From the NCBI RefSeq assembly GCF_000828085.3, contig NZ_JXCA02000024.1, positions 488,715 to 552,509 on the forward strand: a stretch of DNA of 63,795 nucleotides, written 5' to 3'. The notes beneath the pieces are model-generated. The model saw only the letters and a list, made by a program, of their open reading frames with translations. It had not been told where the DNA came from and made no database searches. This document shows positions 43,665 to 52,776 of this stretch, piece by piece (the first letter of the stretch is position 1; every line of letters starts with the position of its first letter). A program made the translations under genes and the position numbers. Origin of the DNA: Scytonema tolypothrichoides VB-61278. GTDB lineage: Bacteria; Cyanobacteriota; Cyanobacteriia; Cyanobacteriales; Nostocaceae.

Positions 43665-44696
43665 ATGCATAAAATTCCCGTCACAGTCATTACAGGATTT
43701 CTTGGCGCAGGCAAAACGACGTTGATTCGCCATTTACTCCAAAACAATCAGGGACGACGCATTGCTGTTTTGGTCAATGAATTTGGGGAAGTCGGAATTG
43801 ATGGCGAACTTTTGCGTTCTTGCCGAGTCTGTGACGATGAAGAAGACCTCAACAGTAACATTGTTGAACTCACCAACGGTTGTCTGTGCTGTACGGTGCA
43901 AGAGGAATTTTTACCTGCGATGCAAGAATTGCTAAAGCGACGCGATCGCATTGACTGCATGTTAATTGAAACCTCTGGACTAGCCCTACCAAAACCATTG
44001 GTACAAGCCTTTCGCTGGCCGGAAATTCGCACGGGCGCTACAGTGGACAGTGTTATCACCGTGGTGGATTGTGAAGCTTTAGCAACGAATCAATTTGTGG
44101 GCGATTTAGAAGCTTTTGAAATACAGCGGCAAGCCGATGATAGTTTAGAACACGAAACACCCATTGAAGAACTGTTTGAAGATCAGCTTGCGTGTGCTGA
44201 CTTGGTGTTGCTGACTAAGGGCGATCGCGTTGATGACCAAACCCAAGCTAAAGTGCAGCAGTGGTTAAAACAGAACTTGTCCCCTGGTGTAAAACTGATT
44301 CAGTGCCAAGACGGTCAAATTGATTGCGATCTGTTACTCGGTTTCAACGCTGCGGTAGAAGACAACTTGGATAGTCGCCCCAGTCACCACGACAACGAAG
44401 CCGAACACGAACATGATGACGGAATTAATGCGGTGCAACTACTACTAGACCAGGCATTTGAGCCGTCTGTCTTGGTTCAACGTTTGCAAACATTGGTACA
44501 ACAGCAAGAAATTTATCGAATTAAGGGATTTGTCGCAGTTCCGAAAAAAGCCATGCGTCTGGTATTACAGGGTGTTGGTAATCGATTTGACTACTTTTAT
44601 GACCGTCCTTGGCAACCCCACGAACCCCGTCAAACGAAATTAGTATTGATTGGTCGGGAACTTGATCAGGTTGGCATTGAGTCATTGGTGCGATAG
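43665..44696 (+). CDS. cobW: CobW-type GTP-binding metallochaperone (COG0523)
   Basis: 343 residues starting MHKIPVTVITGFLGAGKTTL. ATG 43665 is chosen; a longer frame from 43515 overlaps the methyltransferase gene. Walker A GFLGAGKTT, the CxCC metal motif in NGCLCCTVQEE, ETSGLALPKP, and the guanine motif TKGD are visible. A His-rich insert (HHDNEAEHEHDDG, about 240-252) could bind metal. The C-terminal CobW_C domain follows. CobW delivers cobalt to the cobaltochelatase in aerobic B12 synthesis. It begins 34 bp after the methyltransferase gene, so both are probably on one transcript. Confidence 0.93.
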   Translation: MHKIPVTVITGFLGAGKTTLIRHLLQNNQGRRIAVLVNEFGEVGIDGELLRSCRVCDDEEDLNSNIVELTNGCLCCTVQEEFLPAMQELLKRRDRIDCMLIETSGLALPKPLVQAFRWPEIRTGATVDSVITVVDCEALATNQFVGDLEAFEIQRQADDSLEHETPIEELFEDQLACADLVLLTKGDRVDDQTQAKVQQWLKQNLSPGVKLIQCQDGQIDCDLLLGFNAAVEDNLDSRPSHHDNEAEHEHDDGINAVQLLLDQAFEPSVLVQRLQTLVQQQEIYRIKGFVAVPKKAMRLVLQGVGNRFDYFYDRPWQPHEPRQTKLVLIGRELDQVGIESLVR

Positions 44697-44737
44697 GAAA
44701 ACTCCAAAAAAGCTAACGATTTCAGGATTTTTTTTGA

Positions 44738-44809
44738 AGCGGGTGATGGGACTCGAACCCACGACATTCAGCTTGGGAAGCTGACGTTCTACCACTGAAC
44801 TACACCCGC
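44738..44809 (-). tRNA. tRNA-Gly (CCC)
   Basis: 72 nt cloverleaf on the minus strand: acceptor GCGGGTG/CACCCGC, D-arm with AGTTCAGTGGTAGAACG, anticodon stem TCAGC/GCTGA around loop TTCCCAA, and T-arm GTGGGTTCGAGTCCCAT. CCA is not encoded. It reads GGG codons. It is convergent with cobW. Confidence 0.95.
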
Positions 44810-44918
44810 AAGTCAGGGTTGGCGCTCTCGAATATAGTCAATCCTACCAAATATTCCGACCGAAGAGCGATGCCACATAGGGGATGTAGATTTTTGCATT
44901 CCAATATGCGAATCTTAG

Positions 44919-45123
44919 ATTGGTAAATCTGGCTGTGGCAAAAGTACCCTCGCCAAAATAATTGCTGGTTTATATTCTCCCCAGTCTGGTAATATTCGCT
45001 ATGGCATTTATAACCAGCAAGACCTCTGCTTGGAATGTCTGCGACAGCAGGTGGTGCTGGTGCCTGAAGAACCGCACTTTTGGAGTCGTTTAATTATTAA
45101 CAACTTCCGGTTCAGCTACCCAA
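44919..45123 (+). pseudogene. ABC transporter ATPase fragment (peptidase-containing exporter type)
   Basis: The frame IGKSGCGKSTLAKIIAGLYS contains Walker A. It continues with SGNIRYGIYNQQDLCLECLR and VPEEPHFWSRLIINNF, i.e. Walker A to the Q-loop of exporters fused to C39 peptidase or related HlyB-type ATPases. An in-frame stop lies just upstream and the fragment ends at a 29-bp dispersed repeat (45124-45152). Roughly 68 residues are left of a protein of more than 600. Confidence 0.8.
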
Positions 45124-45152
45124 TGGTTTTGACTTGTTTTGCCCCTACACCC
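45124..45152. repeat. 29-bp dispersed repeat, second copy at 33216-33244
   Basis: The two copies are identical over 29 bp (core GACTTGTTTTGCCCCTACAC). This copy marks the broken edge of the ABC ATPase fragment. No longer shared flank was noted. Confidence 0.8.
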
Positions 45153-45172
45153 TTAAGTTTGGTCAACTTATT

Positions 45173-48100
45173 TCAACTAGCAGGTGGTAGATTCACGACT
45201 TCATTCTCTTCGGCAATCTTGCGCTGCGGTTTCTTGCCAAAGCCGTATTTTGCGACATCTAGAATCCAGCATTGGAAGCTGTCAACGTAAGAGAACAGCA
45301 CCGGTACTACTACCAGAGTCAGCAAAGTGGAGGTTGTAAAACCTCCTAAAATAGCTATGCCCATCGACTGACGAACTTCTGCACCTGCGCCAATTCCCAA
45401 TGCCAAGGGAACGGTACCGGCGATCGTTGCAAGGGAAGTCATCATAATTGGACGTAAACGAGACACTCCAGCTTCTAACAAAGCTTGACGTTGAGTTTTG
45501 CCTTCCTCAAGGTTAATAATTGTGTAGTCTACCAAGAGGATAGAGTTTTTCGTCACAATCCCCATCAACAGCACGATACCAATCAGGGCGTATATTCCCA
45601 AAGCCTTTTGTGCCAGCATTAAGGCTACGAGTGCGCCACCCAAACAGAAAGGTAATGCTGCCATAATCGTCAGAGGATGAAGAAAGTTGTTATACAACAG
45701 GACGAGAATAGCATAAATACACATGACTGCGAGTCCCAATGCAGCACCAAAGCGACTGAATATGTCAGCCATAATCTTGGCATCACCAGAGTTTTGCAGC
45801 TTGACTCCTGGCGGTAAGTTTTGCAATGCTGGGAGTTGATTGACTGCTTTGAGTGCATCCCCCAAAGAAATGCCTTGCAAGTTGGCTTCTAGGGAAACTT
45901 GACGGGAGCGATCGTAGCGATCAATAGTTGCAGGACCACTACCAAAGCGGATATCTGCAACTGCGATCAGAGGAACCAAGCTGCCATTTTGACTAGGAAC
46001 CTGGAGATTTTTGATGGTATTAATGTCTTGACGTGCTTTGGGGTCAATTTGCACGCGAATAGGGATTTGGCGGTCAGAAAGATTATATTTCGCCAAATTT
46101 GCATCGTTATCGCCTATTGTGGCAAGGGAGGCTGTACGAGCAATTGATTGCACTGTTACCCCCAAATCTGCTGCCCGTTGCGGGTTAGGAATGACCAAAA
46201 TTTCTGGTTTCAGCAAACTCGCACTAGAAGACAGTTCCACAAGTCCGGGTATGCTTCTCATCTGCTTTTCAAGTGCATCTGCTGCTTGAGTCAACGCTTT
46301 GGGGTTATCACTGCGCAGGAGTATTGTTAAATCCTTGCTACCACCGACAGCACCTGCACTTTGGAAACTAATTCTTGTCCCTGGAATTTGCGCGAATAAA
46401 GGACGTACTTTCTGCTCAAATTCTACTTGAGAAATTTTTCGTCCTTCTTCTTTAGATATGAGTTTAACAACAAGCGTCGCAGAGTTTACCTCTTGTGTAG
46501 CTAGTACGCTGACGACATTGGGATTTTGCTTAATGACATTTGTCGCTTGGGTAACCACCTTATTGGTATCTTCTAAAGTAGAACCAGGGGGAAGTTGCAT
46601 AGAAATAGTGGAAATTCCAATGTCGCTACTATCAACTAACCCTTTAGGAATGAAGGGAACAAGCATTAAACTAGCAATGAAGAAAGCAACAGCAACACCC
46701 AAAGTTGTCAACTTGTGACGTAACGCCCATTTAAGCAGAGATCTATAGGGTTGAAAACGACGACGAACAGAAGTGGGCACACTAGCAATATGTTGCTCCC
46801 TCATCTGGTTCGTTTCCTCTCTCCCCTGCTTTGGCTGCTTATCCTTGAGTAAATACGCGCCCATCATCGGCGTAATCATCCGTGCGACCAAGGTTGAGAA
46901 AATGGTGGAAACGGCAACAGTCACACCGAAGGGTTGGAAAAATTGACCGGGAACACCGCCCATAAAAGCAACAGGCATAAACACGGCGATAATCGTTGCT
47001 GCACTCGCTATCACTGCTAAACCCACTTCGTCAGATGAGTCAAAAGCAGCTTCCCAAGCAGATTTCCCCATTGCCATATGCCGTTCCATGTTTTCAATTT
47101 CTACGACGGCATCATCCACCAAGTTACCCACTGCTAATGCTAATGCCAATAAGGTCATGTTGTTGAGGGTGTAACCTAAGGCATACTGTACAGCAAAGGT
47201 AGGAATCATTGACAGTGGCAAGGCGACTGCTGTAATCAATGTTGCTCGCCAGTCACGCAAAAACAGCATAATGACTATGACTGCGAGTACCGAAGCCTGA
47301 ATTAATTCATCTATGGTGCTTTGGTATGATTTTTGAACAAAAGTTGCTCTGGTAAAAATTAATTCTAGTTTGACATCGGTCGGTAGAGTTTTTTGCAGTT
47401 GTTCTACCGCTGCTTTCACTCCTTGTTCCACTGTCACCATAACACTGCCACTGCTACGCAACACCTGGAACGCCACCACAGGTTGGTTGTTCAAACTTGC
47501 TGCTTGTCGAACTTCACCAAAGCTATCCTCGACTGTTCCCAAGCTGGACAAGGGTACAGAACCACCGTTAGGCAAGACGATTTCATAGTTTTTTAAAACC
47601 TCTACACTTGCGGCGCTACCAAGAGTACGAATACCTTGTTCACTACCGCCAATTTGAGCACGTCCGCCAGGTAAGTTAATGTTAAAAGCCCGTATTTGGT
47701 CGTTGACTTGGGTAGCGGTGATACTTAGAGATTGTAAACGATTTGGATTCAAGTTGATTCGGATCTCTCGGTCAACCCCACCGACACGCTTAACTTGTGA
47801 TACTCCCTTAACAGCCAATAAAGCGCGGCTAATGGTTTGGTCAACAAGGTTACTTAATTCTTCTACAGAACGCTTGTCAGATTTTACCACGTAGGTCATG
47901 ATTGGACCTCCGGCAAATTCTAGGCGTTGCACAATTGGGTCGTTAATGTCCTGTGGAAGGTTCTGGCGAATTTGCGCCACTGCGTTACGAACATCGTTTG
48001 TGGCGCGGTCAGTGTTTGTTCCCAAAACAAAGTTGATTGTGGTTGTGGAGACACCATCGATAACCGTTGATCGCAGTTCGTCGATATTACCCAACCCAGC

Positions 48101-48319
48101 AACCGCATCTTCTATTTTTTTTGTGACTTGGAATTCTAGTTCTGCAGGACCTGCCCCTGGTTGTGTTACCCTGACCTGCACTGTTGGAACATCAATATTT
48201 GGGTTCGTATCAATTCCCAAAGCAAGAAAGGAAAACCAACCGACTACAGTTAAAATCAAGAATAAAACTATTGTTGGAACAGGTTTTTTAATCGACCAAG
48301 CTGAAATATTGAAGGACAT
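45173..48319 (-). CDS. RND efflux transporter permease (AcrB/HAE1-like)
   Basis: 1048 residues with the twelve-helix RND layout: TM1 at about 11-33 (IKKPVPTIVLFLILTVVGW), two large periplasmic loops, and the family motif VGNLVDDAVVEIENMERH in the TM4 region with its paired acidic residues. The second half has GIVTKNSILLVDYTI and LRPIMMTSLATIAGTVPLALG. It uses the proton gradient to expel hydrophobic compounds across both membranes. The adaptor gene lies 72 bp upstream on the same strand. No TolC-type outer-membrane gene is in the window. Confidence 0.95.
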   Translation of the reverse strand: MSFNISAWSIKKPVPTIVLFLILTVVGWFSFLALGIDTNPNIDVPTVQVRVTQPGAGPAELEFQVTKKIEDAVAGLGNIDELRSTVIDGVSTTTINFVLGTNTDRATNDVRNAVAQIRQNLPQDINDPIVQRLEFAGGPIMTYVVKSDKRSVEELSNLVDQTISRALLAVKGVSQVKRVGGVDREIRINLNPNRLQSLSITATQVNDQIRAFNINLPGGRAQIGGSEQGIRTLGSAASVEVLKNYEIVLPNGGSVPLSSLGTVEDSFGEVRQAASLNNQPVVAFQVLRSSGSVMVTVEQGVKAAVEQLQKTLPTDVKLELIFTRATFVQKSYQSTIDELIQASVLAVIVIMLFLRDWRATLITAVALPLSMIPTFAVQYALGYTLNNMTLLALALAVGNLVDDAVVEIENMERHMAMGKSAWEAAFDSSDEVGLAVIASAATIIAVFMPVAFMGGVPGQFFQPFGVTVAVSTIFSTLVARMITPMMGAYLLKDKQPKQGREETNQMREQHIASVPTSVRRRFQPYRSLLKWALRHKLTTLGVAVAFFIASLMLVPFIPKGLVDSSDIGISTISMQLPPGSTLEDTNKVVTQATNVIKQNPNVVSVLATQEVNSATLVVKLISKEEGRKISQVEFEQKVRPLFAQIPGTRISFQSAGAVGGSKDLTILLRSDNPKALTQAADALEKQMRSIPGLVELSSSASLLKPEILVIPNPQRAADLGVTVQSIARTASLATIGDNDANLAKYNLSDRQIPIRVQIDPKARQDINTIKNLQVPSQNGSLVPLIAVADIRFGSGPATIDRYDRSRQVSLEANLQGISLGDALKAVNQLPALQNLPPGVKLQNSGDAKIMADIFSRFGAALGLAVMCIYAILVLLYNNFLHPLTIMAALPFCLGGALVALMLAQKALGIYALIGIVLLMGIVTKNSILLVDYTIINLEEGKTQRQALLEAGVSRLRPIMMTSLATIAGTVPLALGIGAGAEVRQSMGIAILGGFTTSTLLTLVVVPVLFSYVDSFQCWILDVAKYGFGKKPQRKIAEENEVVNLPPAS

Positions 48320-48391
48320 GCAATCTGTTAGGAGTTATAAATCGAAAATTTGAGTTATGGATTAAAAATCCAAGTCCAGAGTCAAGAGTGA

Positions 48392-49933
48392 CTATTGACT
48401 ATCAACTATTGAGTGTTGAGTGTTGACGACTCGTACTGTATCACCATCTTTGACATATCCTGCACCGTCAACGACGACACGGACACGGGATGCATTACTC
48501 TGCTGCAATCCACTTTTGATTTCCACTCTGCCACCAACAAGAATTTCTCCTAGTTCGACTTTCTGAGCGCGAACCGTGTCTACACCTGATAGGATGAAGA
48601 CAATTGCACTCCCATCTGGTTGAGGCAGAACTGCTTTTTGGGGTACGGCTAAACCGATTGTGGTTACAGTGCTTATCGCAGCACGAGCAAACATTCCTGG
48701 TTTGAGCAAATTGGTTTGTGGTAAGTCAATTTTTACTGTTGCTTTACGATTTTCTTGATTTATTATAGGTTCTATATCTCTGACTCGTCCTTGCAACTTG
48801 ATACGGCTATCAACATTAGAGGTGACTTGCACTTTGGAGCCAATTTTTACCTGTGTAAGCTGAATTTCAGGAACCTCTGCCTGTAACTCTAGTTTCCCAT
48901 CCTGAATAATCGAGAATAGCTTTTGTGTTCCCCCAACCACAGTTGCTACCTGTGTTTGTGGTGCAATACCGGTGACATCTCCCACTCTTACCAATTTCTC
49001 CGCCACAACTCCCGAAACTGGCGCACGAAGCAATGTTTGTCCCAGCTGAGTTTTCAGTTGTTCCATCTTGGCGGTGCTACTTTTGACACTGGCTTGGGCA
49101 CTGTTGATATTGGCTTGGGCAATTTTAACATTAGCTTGGGCACTACCAATATTTGCCTGGGCACTACTGACATTAGCTTGGGCACTCTTGATATTCGCTT
49201 GGGCAAGGCGTACCGCCTCTGTTGCTGTGGCTAAATTTGTGGTAGCAGTATCCAATTGTTGTTGGCTAATGGCCCCTTGAGATGTCAGTTCTTGAATGCG
49301 TTGAAAATTGATTTGGGCATCTCGTAATTTTGCCTGCGCTTGAGCAAAATCTGCTTGTTTTTGCTGGACGATCGCCTGATTTGATACCACAGTTGCCCGA
49401 GTTGAGACTACAACTGCTTGCTTCGATGCCAAATCCGCTTGTTTTGAAGCAACATCTGCCTGCTTTGCTTCCACATCCGCTTTTGCTTGCCGAATTTGGT
49501 CTTGCAGTACTGAATCATCCAGCACAGCCATCACTTGACCTGCCTTGACAATATCTCCTATATTGACAAGAATTTTTTTTATCTGCAAGCCGTTTGCCTG
49601 AGGCAAAACTGGAGTCAAATCGCGTGCTGCAACACTCCCATTCGTACTGAGGGTTCGCACAACACGAGTTGTTTCTAGTGGGGTGACGGTGACTGACATT
49701 GTCGGTGCAACTTTTTGTACTGATTTTTTTTCAGCAATTGTTGTTTGTTTAGATACACTTTTATTTGAGAGACGCATTCCCCCAAAGACAATCAAACCTC
49801 CCAAGCCTATACCTACTAACAATGGTATCATCCATGAATGTCGTTTTGGATACTCCTTTTTTTTTTGCGAGTTTGCATCTTCAAATGCTAGTGGTTCTTC
49901 CGCTTTTAGTTCTGAAAAACTTTCCTTTCCCAC
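48392..49933 (-). CDS. RND efflux periplasmic adaptor (HlyD/MFP family)
   Basis: 513 residues, GTG start at 49933 with GGAGGG upstream. A basic stretch and membrane helix (WMIPLLVGIGLGGLIVFGG) lead to a lipoyl-like half (VLPQANGLQIKKILVNIGDIV, key VNIGDxVKAGQ). A very long helical hairpin follows in which SAQANV/SAQANI heptads recur about eight times, then a second lipoyl half and beta-barrel. The unusually regular heptads suggest internal expansion. It links the permease to an outer-membrane channel. Confidence 0.94.
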   Translation of the reverse strand: MGKESFSELKAEEPLAFEDANSQKKKEYPKRHSWMIPLLVGIGLGGLIVFGGMRLSNKSVSKQTTIAEKKSVQKVAPTMSVTVTPLETTRVVRTLSTNGSVAARDLTPVLPQANGLQIKKILVNIGDIVKAGQVMAVLDDSVLQDQIRQAKADVEAKQADVASKQADLASKQAVVVSTRATVVSNQAIVQQKQADFAQAQAKLRDAQINFQRIQELTSQGAISQQQLDTATTNLATATEAVRLAQANIKSAQANVSSAQANIGSAQANVKIAQANINSAQASVKSSTAKMEQLKTQLGQTLLRAPVSGVVAEKLVRVGDVTGIAPQTQVATVVGGTQKLFSIIQDGKLELQAEVPEIQLTQVKIGSKVQVTSNVDSRIKLQGRVRDIEPIINQENRKATVKIDLPQTNLLKPGMFARAAISTVTTIGLAVPQKAVLPQPDGSAIVFILSGVDTVRAQKVELGEILVGGRVEIKSGLQQSNASRVRVVVDGAGYVKDGDTVRVVNTQHSIVDSQ

Positions 49934-50378
49934 AGTTGTCCCTCCAGTTTCCCAACCGTCATTAAGCAGTTGTACTTAAGAAAATTTTAAATTAATTAAT
50001 GTATATTAACTATGACGTATTTTATCTGCTGTGAGTTCTAATATTCCTCAAATCTACGGTTGACTATCGTTACGATTTTGTCAAGTAGGGGATAAGTTGG
50101 GCTCATGGGGTGATGGGAAAATGATAAAGATAAACCTGTACCACCAGTTCCGTAGTCGTTTGGGGCTATGTATAACTACGAAGGCACGGTTGATATTTTG
50201 CTCAATTCGTAAAAATTTGCGCTTACCCTGCATACACGCACTGCTAGCAGATATGCTTAAACTATAAACAGTTATAAACAGTTATTTGCCTTTATTTGAG
50301 TGCTTCAACGGTCATCAAATTATCCAAATTTGAGATAAACCAATAATAAATAATTTGGTATATAACAGAGTCACCAAT
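49934..50378. other. Divergent spacer between efflux and HD genes
   Basis: About 445 bp. Short direct repeats TATAAACAGTTA at 50263-50283 were noted. AT-rich sequence before 50379 probably holds the promoters. No gene or known RNA was seen. Confidence 0.5.
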
Positions 50379-51254
50379 ATGTTTAATGCCACTGAAATCT
50401 TGATTGATGCGTTTGTCGCTCAAATTCGTGAAGGATACCGTCGCACCTACGGCTGCCTGAAAAACGATTACCAAGATATTATAGCCTGGGCAGGCAATAT
50501 GGCGTTGGAAAATATTGCCAACAGTGATGCCCTTTATCATAACGTAGAACATTCTATCCTAGTTACTTTGGTTGGACAAGAAATTTTGCGCGGCAAACAT
50601 ATCCGTGAAGGAGGTGTTTCAAATGAAGACTGGTTGCATTTTATTATATCCTTGGTCTGTCATGATATTGGTTATGTCAAAGGAGTTTGCCGACAAGACC
50701 GAGAAGAGGAAAGTTTGTACGCTACTGGTAAAGATGGGAAAATGATTTCTCTTCGTTCTGGTGCTTCTGATGCGAGTCTGACACCTTATCATGTTGATCG
50801 GGCAAAGCTTTTTATTGATGAGCGTTTTGGCGGTCACAAATTGATAGACTCAGAAGTCATTAAGAGCAATATTGAATTGACTCGGTTTCCTGTGCCAGCT
50901 GTAGATGACCACCAAGATACAAATAATTTTGCCGGTTTAGTACGTGCTGCGGATTTGATTGGACAATTGAGCGATCCACGTTATTTAAACAAGATTACCT
51001 CTTTATTTTATGAGTTTGAGGAGACTGGCATGAATAAGGTGTTGGGTTATCAAAACCCTGCTGATTTACGCAAGAACTATGCCAAATTCTACTGGAATGT
51101 TGTCTATCCTTATATTAAGGATGCATTGCGCTATCTCTCGCTTACACAGCAAGGAAAGCAAATTGTTGCTAACCTCTACTCAAATGTATTTGTTGTAGAA
51201 CACGAAAAACTTCAAGAAGATCATTTGTACCTGATTGAAAAACTCCGTGCTTAA
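50379..51254 (+). CDS. HD-domain metal-dependent phosphohydrolase
   Basis: 291 residues, ATG 50379 preferred over TTG 50355. Metal-binding motifs are NVEHSILV near residue 57 and CHDIGY near 96, with further acidic and His residues in TPYHVDRAKLF and AADLIGQL. The fold is all-helical. HD proteins hydrolyse phosphodiester or phosphoanhydride bonds, including cyclic nucleotides; the PDEase-like spacing fits a nucleotide phosphodiesterase, but the substrate is unknown. The gene stands alone. Confidence 0.88.
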   Translation: MFNATEILIDAFVAQIREGYRRTYGCLKNDYQDIIAWAGNMALENIANSDALYHNVEHSILVTLVGQEILRGKHIREGGVSNEDWLHFIISLVCHDIGYVKGVCRQDREEESLYATGKDGKMISLRSGASDASLTPYHVDRAKLFIDERFGGHKLIDSEVIKSNIELTRFPVPAVDDHQDTNNFAGLVRAADLIGQLSDPRYLNKITSLFYEFEETGMNKVLGYQNPADLRKNYAKFYWNVVYPYIKDALRYLSLTQQGKQIVANLYSNVFVVEHEKLQEDHLYLIEKLRA

Positions 51255-51430
51255 GAATTGATATAGGAATCGGGTTTGATTTCTAAACTAACTTGTAGAG
51301 GGAGGGAACAGGAAACTCTTAACGCTTAACTCTTAACAGAAAAAACGCTATTGGGGGTATACTGAACCTTTTTAAAAATCAAATAGGAGTCCTATACTTA
51401 GAAATGATTAACAACGAAAAAGCTTTCACA

Positions 51431-51470
51431 ATTCAGCAAATTATAAATTATAATTTATAATTTGCTGAAT
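51431..51470. promoter_or_regulatory. Perfect 40-bp palindrome upstream of the ABC permease
   Basis: ATTCAGCAAATTATAAATTA followed immediately by its exact complement, ending 17 bp before the permease ATG at 51488. With no loop it is either a cruciform, a binding site for a dimeric repressor or a mobile palindrome. In mRNA it would form a strong hairpin near the ribosome-binding site. Confidence 0.75.
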
Positions 51471-51487
51471 CATAACTCGTAATTACT

Positions 51488-52606
51488 ATGAATTGGTGGC
51501 ATCGACTCAAGAAAAATCCTTTAGCAAGGTTTGGGGCAATTTTACTGTTGGTTTTTTATATAGCAGTCATTTTGGCTGATTTTGTCGCCCCTTACAACCC
51601 TTACACTTCGCAACCAAATGGTTCTCTACTACCACCAACGCGTGTTTACTGGGTTTCTAAACAATCAGGGCAGTTTATTGGTCCTCACATTTATCCAACG
51701 ACTCAGGGAGACACAAATTTAGAAACGGGCGATCGCCAAATCATCGTAGACTATAAAAAGCCTTCTCCCCTAAGACTATTTGTCACTGGACCTGAGTATC
51801 GTCTACTTCAGTTGAATTTACCTCTACCCCCAAAATGGGACGAGGTAGAAATATTTGGTGGTATCCCGCTGAATATACATTTGTTTGGTGCTGTTGGTGA
51901 GGCAAAGTTTAACGTTTTAGGTACAGATGACCAAGGTCGAGACCAACTCAGTCGCCTGCTGTATGGTGGTCGTATAAGTCTGTTTATCGGTATTATTGGG
52001 GTTGCCCTAACCTTTCCCTTAGGGATGTTAATTGGAGGAATTTCTGGCTATTTCGGTGGTTGGCTTGACAGCGTCATTATGCGGTTAAGCGAAGTGCTGA
52101 TGACTTTCCCGAGTATTTATCTTTTGGTAACCTTGGGTGCGGTACTACCGCCGGGGTTATCCAGTACCGAACGCTTTTTGCTGATTGTCGTGATTACTTC
52201 GTTTATCAGCTGGGCTGGATTAGCACGAGTTATTCGCGGACAAGTCCTCTCTATTAAAGAAAGAGAATACGTCCAAGCAGCAAAAGCAATGGGTGGCAAT
52301 CCACTTTACATTATCGTGCGTCACGTATTGCCGCAAACCGCTACTTATATCATTATTTCTGCTACACTTGCTGTCCCTAGCTTTATTGGTGCAGAAGCAG
52401 TACTCAGTCTCATCGGGTTAGGAATTCAACAACCAGACCCCTCATGGGGTAATATGTTATCTCTTGCAACTAATGCTTCAATTTTAGTATTACAACCTTG
52501 GCTAATTTGGCCTTCTGCTGCGTTGATTATTCTCACAGTGTTGGCTTTCAACTTGCTGGGTGATGGACTGAGGGATGCTTTAGATCCTCGCAGCTTAAGA
52601 AGGTAG
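51488..52606 (+). CDS. Peptide/nickel-type ABC transporter permease (OppC/DppC family)
   Basis: 372 residues. TM1 at 13-32 (ARFGAILLLVFYIAVILAD) with the FAPYNPY turn, then a soluble insert of about 90 residues. The permease domain follows with LGTDDQGRDQLSRLLYGGRI, five TM helices and the EAA loop EYVQAAKAMGGNPLYIIVRH. The C-terminus NLLGDGLRDALDPRSLRR is typical. Usual members are about 280-300 residues, so the insert between TM1 and the GTDxxGRD motif is longer. Partner permease (OppB), ATPases and binding protein are absent from the window. Confidence 0.93.
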   Translation: MNWWHRLKKNPLARFGAILLLVFYIAVILADFVAPYNPYTSQPNGSLLPPTRVYWVSKQSGQFIGPHIYPTTQGDTNLETGDRQIIVDYKKPSPLRLFVTGPEYRLLQLNLPLPPKWDEVEIFGGIPLNIHLFGAVGEAKFNVLGTDDQGRDQLSRLLYGGRISLFIGIIGVALTFPLGMLIGGISGYFGGWLDSVIMRLSEVLMTFPSIYLLVTLGAVLPPGLSSTERFLLIVVITSFISWAGLARVIRGQVLSIKEREYVQAAKAMGGNPLYIIVRHVLPQTATYIIISATLAVPSFIGAEAVLSLIGLGIQQPDPSWGNMLSLATNASILVLQPWLIWPSAALIILTVLAFNLLGDGLRDALDPRSLRR

Positions 52607-52692
52607 CCTTTACTAGGCTATTGTACAGGGAACAGCTACCTACGCAGTGAACAGTGATAACTGATAACTGATAACTGTTCACTGATTTCAAG

Positions 52693-52776
52693 TGGGCAGG
52701 AGGAGAATCGAACTCCTATGACCGCAAGGTCGCCACATTTTGAGTGTGGTGCGTCTACCAGTTTCGCCACCCGCCC
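52693..52776 (-). tRNA. tRNA-Leu (CAA)
   Basis: 84 nt on the minus strand with acceptor GGGCGGG/CCTGCCC (one G-T pair), D-arm GGCGAAACTGGTAGACGC, anticodon stem CCACA/TGTGG around CTCAAAA, a long variable arm (GACCTTGCGGTC) and T-arm AGGAGTTCGATTCTCCT. It reads TTG codons. Its 5' part is overlapped by the M48 peptidase reading frame on the same strand. Confidence 0.95.

Noticed and set aside
47898-48353. 151-codon ORF antisense to the RND permease
   Set aside because: It is a shadow of the conserved permease gene on the opposite strand.
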